Positions 16,420-25,433 of a stretch of 64,000 nucleotides of DNA are shown here, piece by piece. The DNA is from Pelagibacterales bacterium SAG-MED47 (lineage in GTDB: Bacteria; Pseudomonadota; Alphaproteobacteria; Pelagibacterales; Pelagibacteraceae). A program made the translations under genes and the position numbers. The stretch lies in NCBI GenBank assembly GCA_014653355.1, contig JACWEO010000001.1:138912-202911 (forward strand), in the 5' to 3' direction. Every line of letters begins with the position of its first letter. The first letter of the stretch is position 1. The notes below the pieces were generated by a model. It had not been told where the DNA came from. It worked only from the letters and a program-made list of their open reading frames with translations, and did not search any database.

Positions 16420-17363
16420 AGATCAAAAAAATTCTGATTATTGGATTAGGAAGTATAGGAAAAAAACATTCTCAGGTCTTAAAAAAAATAAATAATAAGA
16501 TAAAAATTTTTAATATAAAAAAAAATGACTCTATTAATTATATCAATGAATTAATTGATAAAAATAGATTGAAATTAGCTTTAATTTCTTCACCTGCAGA
16601 TACTCATTTAAAATATATGAATTTTTTAAAAAAAAAAAATATAAATTATTTAGTCGAAAAACCAATCATTAAAGATAATCAGTTGAAGTTGTTTAAAAGA
16701 ACTTATAACAAAAATTCTAATATTATTGAATTAGTAGGATATCAGTTAAGATTTAGTAAGATTCTAAATAAATTAAAAAAAGTTCTGTATTCAGGAAAAA
16801 TTGGAAAAATTTATAATATTAGAATTTTTGTTAATAGTTATTTGCCTAATTGGAGAAAAGATAACTATAAAAATTCATTATCAATCTCTAAAAAAAAAGG
16901 AGGAGGTGTTCTTCTAGAGCTCAGCCACGAAATAGACTATATGATATGGCTTTTTGGTAAACCTAAATATTTAAAGGCAATCATAGATAAAAATAATATT
17001 TTTAAAAAAAACATTGAAGAAAAAGTTTGTATTTTTTTTTATTATCCTCAAAAAACTATTCAAATGGATATGAGTTTTAATTCAAGAATTGAAGAAAGAG
17101 GGATAATCATAAACGCTTTAAAAGGATCCTTAAAAGTTGATTTAATTAAAAAGAAGATTACTCATTATCAAAATAATCAATCAAAAGTGCTTTATAAGTC
17201 TAATCAAAACAATCTTGATATGTTAAATGAACAGATGAATTTTTTTTTAAATTTAGTAAAATATAATAGAAAAAAAAATGAGATTAAAAAATCTATAGAA
17301 GTAATTAGGATTATATCTTTAATCAAAAAATCAAATCTTAGTAACAAAAAAATTAGAGTCTAA
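16416..17363 (+). CDS. ptmF: Gfo/Idh/MocA oxidoreductase, PtmF-like
   Basis: This 315-residue protein has the NAD-binding GLGSIGKKH (10-18), VEKPI carrying the family lysine, and the GGGVLLELSHEIDY segment carrying the active-site histidine. In Campylobacter, PtmF is encoded between PtmE and PtmB and is required to supply the glucosamine precursor for legionaminic acid; its exact reaction is not settled to my knowledge. It overlaps both neighbours (four bases upstream, one base downstream). Confidence 0.75.
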   Translation: MKIKKILIIGLGSIGKKHSQVLKKINNKIKIFNIKKNDSINYINELIDKNRLKLALISSPADTHLKYMNFLKKKNINYLVEKPIIKDNQLKLFKRTYNKNSNIIELVGYQLRFSKILNKLKKVLYSGKIGKIYNIRIFVNSYLPNWRKDNYKNSLSISKKKGGGVLLELSHEIDYMIWLFGKPKYLKAIIDKNNIFKKNIEEKVCIFFYYPQKTIQMDMSFNSRIEERGIIINALKGSLKVDLIKKKITHYQNNQSKVLYKSNQNNLDMLNEQMNFFLNLVKYNRKKNEIKKSIEVIRIISLIKKSNLSNKKIRV

Positions 17364-18070
17364 TGTCCTTAAATTATGCATTTATTTTTGCTCGTGGGGG
17401 ATCAAAAGGTATAAAAAATAAAAATATAAGATTATTTAATGGTAAACCATTAATTTATTATTCAATCAAATTGGCAAAAAAAATTTCAAGCATTAAAAAA
17501 GTTTTTGTTTCATCAGATAATAAAAAAATTTTAGATATTGCAAAAAAATTTGGTGCAGAAACTATTTTAAGACCTAAGTCAATTGCTAAAGATAATTCTC
17601 CAGAGATTGAGGCGTGGAAACATGCAGTAAATTATTTGAAAAAAAAAAAAGATTATTTTGATAATTTTATTTGTCTTCCTTGTACTTCACCTTTAAGAAT
17701 TTCAAAAGATATTATCTTAGCACTAAAAAAAATTAAGAATAACAATGATATTGTTTTGGGTATATCTGCAACTAACAAATCCCCTAATTTTAATATGGTT
17801 AAAAAATTTAGAAAGAGGGTGAAGTTATTATCTAAAAAGAAAATATTACATAGTAGACAAGAAGCTGACAAAACTTACAATTTAACTACTATAATATATG
17901 CTTGCAGGTATAAATATATTTTGAATATAAGAAAATCTTTTTGGGATGGTAATGTTAAGTATATTGAAATACCTAAAATTAGATCTATAGATATAGATGA
18001 TATTATCGATTTTAGAATTGCAGAATTTATTTATAAAAATAAAAAAAAAATGAAATTAAAATTAAATTAA
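17363..18070 (+). CDS. legF: CMP-nonulosonate (legionaminate-type) cytidylyltransferase
   Basis: This 235-residue NeuA/LegF family protein has the N-terminal signature ARGGSKGIKNKN (10-21) for CTP binding, SSDNKKI, LRPKSIA and CTSPLR. It activates the nine-carbon acid as a CMP sugar for the glycosyltransferase. It shares its first base with the PtmF-like stop, and the SDR gene starts immediately after it. The specific sugar (legionaminic, neuraminic or pseudaminic) cannot be read from sequence; the cluster favours legionaminic. Confidence 0.85.
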   Translation: MSLNYAFIFARGGSKGIKNKNIRLFNGKPLIYYSIKLAKKISSIKKVFVSSDNKKILDIAKKFGAETILRPKSIAKDNSPEIEAWKHAVNYLKKKKDYFDNFICLPCTSPLRISKDIILALKKIKNNNDIVLGISATNKSPNFNMVKKFRKRVKLLSKKKILHSRQEADKTYNLTTIIYACRYKYILNIRKSFWDGNVKYIEIPKIRSIDIDDIIDFRIAEFIYKNKKKMKLKLN

Positions 18071-18823
18071 ATGTTTAAAAATAAAGTTTATATTATTACA
18101 GGTGCTAACGGAAGAATCGGTTTAGAATTATCTAAGCATTTAATTAAGATAGGTGCCAAGATCGTAATGACTGATATAAAAACAAATAATATTAAATCTT
18201 TAAATAATAACAATAATCACTTAATTAAAAAAATTGATATTATAAATGAAAAAAATATCCAACATTTGATTAAAATGACACATAAAAAATTTAATAAAAT
18301 TGATGGTATTGTGCATTGTGCTTATCCAGTAACTAAAGATTGGGGTCAGATTTTTGAAAAGTTAAGTCCGAAAAGTCTAAAAGAAAATTTATTTAATCAA
18401 CTAGGAGTCTCTATTCTTATTTCAAAGCAGATAATTAAGTATTTTATAAAAAATAAAATCTCAGGTAAGATAATTTATATTTCATCTATTCAAGGTGTAA
18501 GACCGCCAAAATTTGAGCACTATAGAGGTCTTAAAATGTCTTCACCAATCGAGTATAGTGTAATTAAAACAGGAATAATTTCTTTGACATCTTATTTAGC
18601 AAAACTATATAAAAAAAATAAGATTTCGATAAATTGTGTTAGTCCAGGCGGGATTAAAGACAAGCAACCTAAAAAGTTCATGAAAAGATATCTTCAAACA
18701 TGTGGATTAAAGGGATTATTAAATCCAAAGGATATTGTTGGAACAATTATATTTCTGTTATCAAAAAACTCGGAGTATATAAATGGTCAAAACATAATTA
18801 TTGATGATGGATGGAGTCTGTAA
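18071..18823 (+). CDS. ptmA: Classical SDR oxidoreductase, PtmA-like
   Basis: This 250-residue classical SDR has TGANGRIG (10-17), the ISSIQG strand before the active site, YSVIK with Y162/K166, and the CVSPGGI loop. Length is standard. In Campylobacter the ptmA gene ends the same run (ptmE, ptmF, ptmB, ptmA). Its precise role in forming the glucosamine precursor is not established. It is the last gene of the nonulosonate operon; a 74-bp gap with a promoter-like sequence follows. Confidence 0.78.
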   Translation: MFKNKVYIITGANGRIGLELSKHLIKIGAKIVMTDIKTNNIKSLNNNNNHLIKKIDIINEKNIQHLIKMTHKKFNKIDGIVHCAYPVTKDWGQIFEKLSPKSLKENLFNQLGVSILISKQIIKYFIKNKISGKIIYISSIQGVRPPKFEHYRGLKMSSPIEYSVIKTGIISLTSYLAKLYKKNKISINCVSPGGIKDKQPKKFMKRYLQTCGLKGLLNPKDIVGTIIFLLSKNSEYINGQNIIIDDGWSL

Positions 18824-18858
18824 AAAAACAAAACTATTGCTTATTAGGATTTTAAAAG

Positions 18859-18887
18859 TTAACACAATTAGATTAACGATATATAAA
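18859..18887 (+). promoter_or_regulatory. Putative sigma-70 promoter
   Basis: TTAACA (18859-18864) and TATAAA (18882-18887) with 17-base spacing lie in the gap after the ptmA-like gene. Transcription would start a few bases before the next ATG (18898), giving a very short leader. Read by eye only. Confidence 0.35.
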
Positions 18888-18897
18888 ATATGATAGT

Positions 18898-19749
18898 ATG
18901 AAAATTGGCCTTGTAAATATCGCTTTAGAGTTATTCAAGAATAAAAAATTTAGTTCTATTGATAACATGCTAGATATGGGATCTAAAGAAATGAGAGTTT
19001 CTTATGCCCAATTAAAATATGCATTTAATCAAGTTGGAATTAAATTCAATAAAAAAAGATTTGAAAAATTAAAGATATTTCCAAAAGGTAAAAGAATATC
19101 AACCAAAAACTTTTGGCAAGAACTTGGAGTTAAAAATTACAAGTGTTCAGATATAAATAAGAGTCATGATAGTGTTTATATAGATTTAAATAAACCTCTT
19201 ACGAATAAAAAATTATTAAAAAAATTTGATTTAGTTACCGATTATGGAAATAACGAGCATGTATTCAATGTTGGTGAAGCATATAAATCAATGTATAACT
19301 TGACAAAAAAAAATGGATATATTTGGATTTTTCAAGCAGTTTTTGGAGGTAATGGTTTTTTTAATTTTGATAGTAGTTTCTTCGAAGGCTATGCAGCAGC
19401 AAATAATCTATCAATAGTTCATTCTTGTTATATTGTTTGTCCATCTGAATATGAACAAATTATAGTTCCATGTAACAAAGATTTATTCAATCTTTTTGAT
19501 TTAACCAAAATTAAAAAAATTGACATTTCTTATATTTTTAGAAAAAAAACTGACAGAGAATTTAGCTATCATTACCAATATGGATTAAATGACAAACAAT
19601 CAAAATATTTGGTAAGCTTTTTAAATTCAGAATATCCACCTGAAAAATTATATATTCCAACCAACTCAATTAGTGAGTTGAAAAAAAAAGCAAAAAAAGG
19701 TGATAAGGCGTCAATAAATTGGCTCAGAGCAATAGGTATCAAATATTAA
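18898..19749 (+). CDS. Methyltransferase-like protein of unknown specificity
   Basis: This 283-residue protein has a degenerate class I methyltransferase pattern: DNMLDMGSKEM (about 22-32) resembles motif I, YKCSDIN the second acidic strand, and FDLVTDYGNNEHVFN the post-motif region. The glycine-rich motif I is weak, so SAM binding is uncertain. It is followed by a GT-like gene and precedes the SGNH protein, suggesting glycan decoration. I do not recognise a characterised close relative. Confidence 0.5.
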   Translation: MKIGLVNIALELFKNKKFSSIDNMLDMGSKEMRVSYAQLKYAFNQVGIKFNKKRFEKLKIFPKGKRISTKNFWQELGVKNYKCSDINKSHDSVYIDLNKPLTNKKLLKKFDLVTDYGNNEHVFNVGEAYKSMYNLTKKNGYIWIFQAVFGGNGFFNFDSSFFEGYAAANNLSIVHSCYIVCPSEYEQIIVPCNKDLFNLFDLTKIKKIDISYIFRKKTDREFSYHYQYGLNDKQSKYLVSFLNSEYPPEKLYIPTNSISELKKKAKKGDKASINWLRAIGIKY

Positions 19750-19796
19750 TCTTCACATTTGAAAAAAAATAGTTCTAAAAATATTAAACAAATTTT

Positions 19797-20750
19797 ATGA
19801 ATAAAGCATTTAAGATTATCTTAAACTCAAAAAATAAAAAAAATTATCTTGTTACAGTTGCAATTGGAAAAAAATGTTTAAATGATTGGACAGACTATGC
19901 AAAACCGTTATGGATTAAATATTGTAAAAAAAATTCTTTGGGTTTAATTGTAATAGTAGATAATTTGATAAGTATAGATCATCCATTTTGGAAAAAACCA
20001 ACTTGGCAAAAAATGTTAATTGGTAATTTCCTTAAGGAATCTGGTTTAAAAATCAACAATATTTGTTACCTAGATACAGATATTTTGATAAATCCTAATT
20101 CACCTAACATTTTTGATCATCATGATGATAAAAAAATTTCACTTGTTTCTTTAGTAAAGAATTTGCCATATGATTTGGATTTTATAAGAAGAAGAATTTC
20201 ATTCAATAGGAACAGATTCTATTCAAAAAGATATAGTTTAGACTCCGCACTTTTTATGAGTATTAAACAAATTTATAAACATCACAAACTTAAAGCTCAG
20301 AAAGACTGGGCATGTGCTGGTTTGATTGTATTTAATAGCAAGAAATTTTCAATGATAATGAAAAAATGGTTTTTTAAGTATAAAAAAAATGTCAAGACTT
20401 ATACTGGTGGCGGAGATCAACCAATTTTCAATTACGAAATGTTTAAATTGGGTAGAGTAAAAATAATTGATTATAAATTTCAAGCTATCTGGATGTATGA
20501 AATGGCCTTTAAGTTCCCTTTTTTATATGAGTATGGATTAAAGAAAAATAAAATTATAAAAAAATGCATTGAAACGTCTTTAGAAGATAATTATTTTTTA
20601 CATTTTGCTGGTAGTTGGTATGAGGGGCAAATGTGGAAAATTAAAAATTTTTTAAAAAGTAAAATTAACCTCGAACAAAATGTATCATTTCAAAGATATC
20701 TTAAAAAAAAAATTTATGGGAAATCTAAAGGTAGAATTTTACCAAAATAG
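19797..20750 (+). CDS. GT-A-fold glycosyltransferase-like protein
   Basis: In this 317-residue protein CYLDTDILIN carries a DxD motif (93-95) typical of metal-dependent GT-A transferases such as GT8 and GT34 types. A later WACAGLIVFN segment and GGGDQPIFN (acceptor or retaining-type region) strengthen this. There is no signal peptide or membrane segment, so it acts in the cytoplasm. It lies just after the CMP-nonulosonate operon but has no sialyltransferase motifs; donor and acceptor are unknown. Confidence 0.6.
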   Translation: MNKAFKIILNSKNKKNYLVTVAIGKKCLNDWTDYAKPLWIKYCKKNSLGLIVIVDNLISIDHPFWKKPTWQKMLIGNFLKESGLKINNICYLDTDILINPNSPNIFDHHDDKKISLVSLVKNLPYDLDFIRRRISFNRNRFYSKRYSLDSALFMSIKQIYKHHKLKAQKDWACAGLIVFNSKKFSMIMKKWFFKYKKNVKTYTGGGDQPIFNYEMFKLGRVKIIDYKFQAIWMYEMAFKFPFLYEYGLKKNKIIKKCIETSLEDNYFLHFAGSWYEGQMWKIKNFLKSKINLEQNVSFQRYLKKKIYGKSKGRILPK

Positions 20751-20784
20751 TTAAAGTAAAATTTTTAGAAAAAACTTCTTTTAA

Positions 20785-22539
20785 ATGCAAAAAAAAATAA
20801 AAATTTTTGACAAATTAACTATATTTAATGTTATTAAAAACTTTAACAACAAAATAAATATCTTTTATTTAAGAAAAAGTTTTTTTTTAAACATACTTAC
20901 TAATTTTTTAAATTTTAAAAATATAAAAAAATTAAGCTGGAATTATATAGATTTGATAGGACCAATAATTGATAATCATGAAAGAGATAAATTTATATCT
21001 GATTTTTTAGAGGATTTAGAAAAAAAAAGTAAAATTGAAAATTGTTTTTATCATTATTTAGTAACTCATCTAAGATTAAATAAAATTATTGGTTTTATGT
21101 CTCTTGAACAATTTCTTATTTTTATAAATTATTGTAATTCAAATTTTAAAGATTGTAGGATTATTTATTATATTGAAAAAAGTGAATTTAATCAAACAAT
21201 AAAAAAAAAGTTTCAAGATGAAAAAAATTGTTTTATTTTTTATTTTAATCCATTTCGATCTTCTTTTAAAGAAAATCTGAAATATTTGATAAAGAATTTT
21301 TTATACTTATTTAAAAAAAAAGATTTCAAAACTCACGAAAAAAAAGATATTTGCGTTATGGATGCATTTGATATGAATAATCCGGATATCTTTTTTTGTG
21401 ACAAAAATTTTTATGAAAAAATATTGTTTATAACAAGAGATAAAGATGAATTTTTAGAAAAATGTATAAATATAAATTATTATATAAATTTAAAAAATTT
21501 TTGTTACCTTATAAAACTTTATTTAAAAAAAAATATATTTTTTAGAACATATAAAATAATAAACTTTTGTTATGTAAATTATGAATTTGAAAAAAAAATT
21601 TATTATAATCTTTTCAAAAAGAATAATATCAAAATTTTATTAAGTTCACATATTCATCAAGCCTATAATGTGAGTGCGGTTGCTGCTATTAATGAATTAG
21701 GTGGGGAAGCGGTTGGGTACACTATGTCTTTTCAAGAAATTTATGAGTCACCTTATAATATTGACTCCGTTAACTATTTTTTTAGTTTTAATAATTCAAA
21801 ATATACAGAATTTAAACATTCAAACTTAAAAAAGATTTTACCTCTAGGCTATATTAATGATTACAAATTTTTAGAACGTAAACTAGAAGCAGAAAAAATT
21901 AGAAAAAAACTTTTAGCATCAGGAGCAAAATATATTATTGGCCTTTTTGATCAAGGTTCGGTTAAGAATAAAATGTGGGAAATAGGACATGATATTTCTA
22001 GCACTTCTTATAAATTCTTATTAGAAAAAATAATAAATGATAAAAATTTTGCATTAATAATAAAGCCTAAGAAACCAAAGTTTTTGAAATATAAATTGGG
22101 AAATATTTATGATTTATTAAATAAAGCTAAAGAAACGGGGCGTTGCTTAGTATTTGAAAATCATTCCAAACATCACTCAAAAAATTTTGACGACATTCCC
22201 GCAAAAGTAGCTATGGCTTCGGATTTAACTATTCATGAATCTTTAGCAGCTGGCACAGCAGGTTTAGAGTCTGCGCTCACAGGAACAAAATCGATTTATT
22301 TTGATTATTTTGGATTAAAAAAAAGCCAGTTTGACGATAATAATTTAGATATTGTTTATCGTGACTGGAACATTCTTTGGGAAAGCATAAAAAAAGACTC
22401 TGAGGAGAAATTAAACTCCTTAGGAAATTGGCATAAAATAATAGATAAGTTTGATAGTTATAGAGATGGACAAACAAATATTAGAATGATGAATTTCGTG
22501 AATAAATTAATTGAAGAAAAAAATTCTAATTTAAATTAA
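20785..22539 (+). CDS. Large GT-B-like protein of unknown function
   Basis: This 584-residue protein has an N-terminal half rich in K, N, F and I without recognisable motifs. In the C-terminal half, LLSSHIHQAYN begins one Rossmann-like unit, and MASDLTIHESLAAGTAGLES (about 487-506) resembles the nucleotide-binding region of CDP-glycerol or capsule GT-B transferases, where a small residue run and a Glu follow a Thr/His. There are no membrane segments. Two later proteins in the window (30655-32379 and 34090-35475) share this plan. Donor and acceptor are unknown; a capsule-type glycosyltransferase is my best guess. Confidence 0.4.
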   Translation: MQKKIKIFDKLTIFNVIKNFNNKINIFYLRKSFFLNILTNFLNFKNIKKLSWNYIDLIGPIIDNHERDKFISDFLEDLEKKSKIENCFYHYLVTHLRLNKIIGFMSLEQFLIFINYCNSNFKDCRIIYYIEKSEFNQTIKKKFQDEKNCFIFYFNPFRSSFKENLKYLIKNFLYLFKKKDFKTHEKKDICVMDAFDMNNPDIFFCDKNFYEKILFITRDKDEFLEKCININYYINLKNFCYLIKLYLKKNIFFRTYKIINFCYVNYEFEKKIYYNLFKKNNIKILLSSHIHQAYNVSAVAAINELGGEAVGYTMSFQEIYESPYNIDSVNYFFSFNNSKYTEFKHSNLKKILPLGYINDYKFLERKLEAEKIRKKLLASGAKYIIGLFDQGSVKNKMWEIGHDISSTSYKFLLEKIINDKNFALIIKPKKPKFLKYKLGNIYDLLNKAKETGRCLVFENHSKHHSKNFDDIPAKVAMASDLTIHESLAAGTAGLESALTGTKSIYFDYFGLKKSQFDDNNLDIVYRDWNILWESIKKDSEEKLNSLGNWHKIIDKFDSYRDGQTNIRMMNFVNKLIEEKNSNLN

Positions 22540-22557
22540 TGTTTATAAAAAAAAATC

Positions 22558-23511
22558 ATGTTTAATTATATTAAAAAATTATTTGAGAATAAAAAACCTT
22601 TTTTTTATGGAAATTCAAATTTAAAGGATGATTTTTTTTCAAAATTATTTTACTGTCCACATCCATTTACTAATTGGTCTCTTAACCCTCACTCTAGAAA
22701 TAATAAAAAATTTATTCACACAAAGGAGGGTTTTAGAAAAACTTCAGAGTCCAATTCTATTTTAGATGAACTTAAATTATTTGGAAATACATGCGATATT
22801 TATTGTTTAGGTGGTAGCACAACATATTGTGATGGTCTAAAGGATTATTCAGAAACATGGCCATATAAATTAAGAAATTTAATTAGTCAGAAAAAGAAAA
22901 GTTTTCTAGTTAATGGTGGTGTTGGTGGATGGTCAACTATACAAAGTTTAATTAGATTTTCTACATGGGGAGCAGTTTTAAAACCAAAAGTAACAATTTT
23001 TTACCAGTCTAAAAATGACCTCACGCCATTAGTAAATGGTAGGGAGATTGAAAAAGAAATTTATCCTTTATTAGAAAATATAATGTTACAGTACGATACT
23101 TCTTTAAATAGTGACCCTAGAAAATATAAAAAAAATAATTTTGGTTTAGCTAGTGTTTATGGAAATGATATTTTTGCTAGCGAGGAAGGACTTAATAGAT
23201 TTACACATGAATGGAAAAGTTTATATGCTATAAGGTGTAAAATGGCTATTGAACTTGCTAAAATGTGGAATGGAAAAATTGTTTTTGTACCAGAATTAAT
23301 TTCAAATAAATCTATTTATTATACTCCAATGTTAGAAATGCATAAAATAATGCAAGAAGTATCTGCGAGTGATAAAAGTAGTATTTTCTTAGATTTAAGA
23401 GGAAAAATTGAAATAGATTCAAATAACTTTATTGATTTTTTACACTTCAATGAGCTTGGTAGTGAAAAATTTTCTAATTTATTGTATAATGAAATTTATA
23501 AAATTTTATGA
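22558..23511 (+). CDS. SGNH/GDSL-family hydrolase or acyltransferase-like protein
   Basis: In this 317-residue protein LGGSTT (S87) is the nucleophile block, a glycine-rich GGVGGWST follows, SKND gives the block III asparagine (N153), and DFLHFNE gives the Asp293/His296 pair. All four SGNH catalytic positions are therefore present. No signal peptide is visible. The family removes or transfers acyl groups on sugars; in a glycan locus a carbohydrate esterase role is likely. The start of a tiny membrane protein overlaps its stop. Confidence 0.7.
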   Translation: MFNYIKKLFENKKPFFYGNSNLKDDFFSKLFYCPHPFTNWSLNPHSRNNKKFIHTKEGFRKTSESNSILDELKLFGNTCDIYCLGGSTTYCDGLKDYSETWPYKLRNLISQKKKSFLVNGGVGGWSTIQSLIRFSTWGAVLKPKVTIFYQSKNDLTPLVNGREIEKEIYPLLENIMLQYDTSLNSDPRKYKKNNFGLASVYGNDIFASEEGLNRFTHEWKSLYAIRCKMAIELAKMWNGKIVFVPELISNKSIYYTPMLEMHKIMQEVSASDKSSIFLDLRGKIEIDSNNFIDFLHFNELGSEKFSNLLYNEIYKIL

Positions 23512-23651
23512 AATTGGGTTTGATACTATCATTAATCATATTAACTTTAATTGTATCAATTTTAATAATAATTAAATTTTATAATAAAAAAAAAAATCAA
23601 AAAAAAAATAAAAAAAAACCTCTTCAAGAAGACATATACCCATTATTTTAA
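23508..23651 (+). CDS. 47-residue single-pass membrane protein
   Basis: The ATG at 23508 overlaps the TGA of the SGNH gene. The protein has one hydrophobic helix (about residues 4-22), then a lysine/asparagine-rich stretch (23-37) and a short C-terminal tail with PLQEDIYPLF. The positive-inside rule suggests N-out/C-in. Translational overlap with the SGNH gene suggests a partner or anchor for it. No known family recognised; chance ORF is possible given the base composition, but the helix plus basic stop-transfer pattern is orderly. Confidence 0.45.
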   Translation: MKLGLILSLIILTLIVSILIIIKFYNKKKNQKKNKKKPLQEDIYPLF

Positions 23652-23668
23652 TTTGATCTGGCAAAACG

Positions 23669-24367
23669 ATGAAAAAAAAAATTTTTGCAATAATACCAGC
23701 TAGAATTGGTAGTCAAAGATTAAAAAAGAAAAATCTAGCTTTAATAAATAAAAAACCTTTGATTGAGTATGTTGTTGATACTGCAAAAAAAACTAAAATT
23801 TTCGATAAAATTTATATTAATTCTGATAGTCAAATTTTTAATAAGATAGCTTTCAATAATGGAGTTGATTTTTATCTTAGAGATGTAAAATTTGGCTCCT
23901 CAAATACAAAATCAGATGATGTTGTTTATGATTTTCTAAAAAAAAAAAAGTGCGATATTGTTGTATGGGTTAATCCAATAGCACCATTACAAGACTCAGG
24001 TGAAATTAAAAAAGTAATAAATTTTTTTATACAAAAAAAATTGAATAGCCTCATTACAACTAATAAACTGAAAAATCATGTGATTTATCAAAAAAAACCA
24101 CTTAACTTCAAAGTTAAAGAAAGATTTGCAAAAACACAACAATTGGAACCGATAGAGATAATGGTTTATTCAATTATGATGTGGAATTCAAAGACATTTA
24201 TTAAAGCATATGAAAAAGATAGGAAGGCCATTTTACATGGTAAAGTTGGTTATTATCCTGTAAGTAAATTTTCTGGAATTATAGTTAAAGACAAAATAGA
24301 CTTAGAAATTGTCTCAACAATTTTAAAAGTCTCTAAAAAAAAAAATTTAATAAAATATTTTAAATAA
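23669..24367 (+). CDS. CMP-sugar-type cytidylyltransferase
   Basis: This 232-residue NeuA/KdsB-superfamily nucleotidyltransferase begins IPARIGSQRLKKKN (9-22), the CTP loop, then has YINSDS and NPIAPLQD. It differs clearly from the legF-like gene in this window, so it is not a recent duplicate. One base separates its stop from the aminotransferase TTG start. With the next six genes it forms an unassigned pathway; the activated acid is unknown. Confidence 0.75.
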   Translation: MKKKIFAIIPARIGSQRLKKKNLALINKKPLIEYVVDTAKKTKIFDKIYINSDSQIFNKIAFNNGVDFYLRDVKFGSSNTKSDDVVYDFLKKKKCDIVVWVNPIAPLQDSGEIKKVINFFIQKKLNSLITTNKLKNHVIYQKKPLNFKVKERFAKTQQLEPIEIMVYSIMMWNSKTFIKAYEKDRKAILHGKVGYYPVSKFSGIIVKDKIDLEIVSTILKVSKKKNLIKYFK

Positions 24368-24368
24368 A

Positions 24369-25433
24369 TTGTTTAAATTTAAAAAAAGTTTAGAAAGAGT
24401 AAATAGGGTTTCAAATGATGAAGATAGATCCTTTTTTAAACTAAGACTTGATAGAAATGAAAAAATTTTTTCATTTAATCAAAAATACAAAAAAAAGTTT
24501 AGCAAATATGTCGAAAAACTTGATTTAAATCTATATCCGAATTTTAACAAAACTTACATCAAATTATCGAAATATATAAAATTTGATAGAAAGAATATTC
24601 TTATTACCGAGGGAGTCTCTGGAGCCATTAAAAGTATTTTAGACTCTACTTTGATTGAAAAAAAAACTGAAATTATTGTACCTAAGCCAAGTTTTGCCTT
24701 ATACAATATTTATTCAAAAATTTACGATTTAAAAGTAAAAAGTTATAATTATGACAAGAATCTTAATTTAAAAAAAAATGATATTTTTAAACTTGTTTCA
24801 AAAAATACTTCAATAGTTTTTATAACTTTCCCAAATATTCCAGTAGAAGGTGATATTGATCTAGTTTTTATAAAAAAACTTGCTAAATTTTTAGATAAAA
24901 AAAAAATATTATTAGTTATTGATGAAGTTTATTTTCCATTCAACCCATCATCATCGATTAAACTTGTAAAACAATTTAAAAACTTAGTTGTAATGAGATC
25001 GTTTTCAAAAGCTTTCGGATTAGCAGGTGCACGAATTGGATTTATTGTTTCAGAACAGAGTAAAATAAAAGTCTTTTCTAATACTAGAGGAGGTTATGAG
25101 ACAAATATGCTGTCAGCAACAGCAATCAATTTCGTTTTAGACAATTATTCTCTTACAAAAAAATATATGAATGAAGTAAAGAATGGTTTTAAATTTTTAA
25201 AAAAAAAACTAAAAGAATTAAAAATAGATTATTATGGTGGAACTAATAGTAATTTTATATTTATTAATTTTAGAGATAAATTTTTTGCAAAAAAAATTTT
25301 TACTAAATTAAAACAAAACAAAATTGCAGTGAGGTATGGATATCCAAAACCTTTTGATAAAGGAATATTGTTGACAGGTTGTCCTCCTAAAGAGATGAAA
25401 ATTTTTTTTTCTGTATTTATTAAAATTTTTTAA
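24369..25433 (+). CDS. HisC-like class I/II aminotransferase
   Basis: This 354-residue fold-type I PLP enzyme has the PLP lysine in RSFSKAFGLAGARIG (K214), VIDEVYF with the cofactor aspartate, and LYPNF near the N-terminus as in histidinol-phosphate aminotransferases. The start codon is TTG, one base after the previous stop, and the stop overlaps the next ATG. No other histidine genes are near. An amino- or phosphono-acid substrate for the neighbouring cytidylyltransferase is a possible inference. Confidence 0.72.
   Translation: MFKFKKSLERVNRVSNDEDRSFFKLRLDRNEKIFSFNQKYKKKFSKYVEKLDLNLYPNFNKTYIKLSKYIKFDRKNILITEGVSGAIKSILDSTLIEKKTEIIVPKPSFALYNIYSKIYDLKVKSYNYDKNLNLKKNDIFKLVSKNTSIVFITFPNIPVEGDIDLVFIKKLAKFLDKKKILLVIDEVYFPFNPSSSIKLVKQFKNLVVMRSFSKAFGLAGARIGFIVSEQSKIKVFSNTRGGYETNMLSATAINFVLDNYSLTKKYMNEVKNGFKFLKKKLKELKIDYYGGTNSNFIFINFRDKFFAKKIFTKLKQNKIAVRYGYPKPFDKGILLTGCPPKEMKIFFSVFIKIF

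Noticed and set aside
24369-25433. Histidinol-phosphate aminotransferase of histidine synthesis
   Set aside because: Fold is HisC-like, but the gene is locked in a surface-glycan type cluster with no his genes; a dedicated role is more likely.
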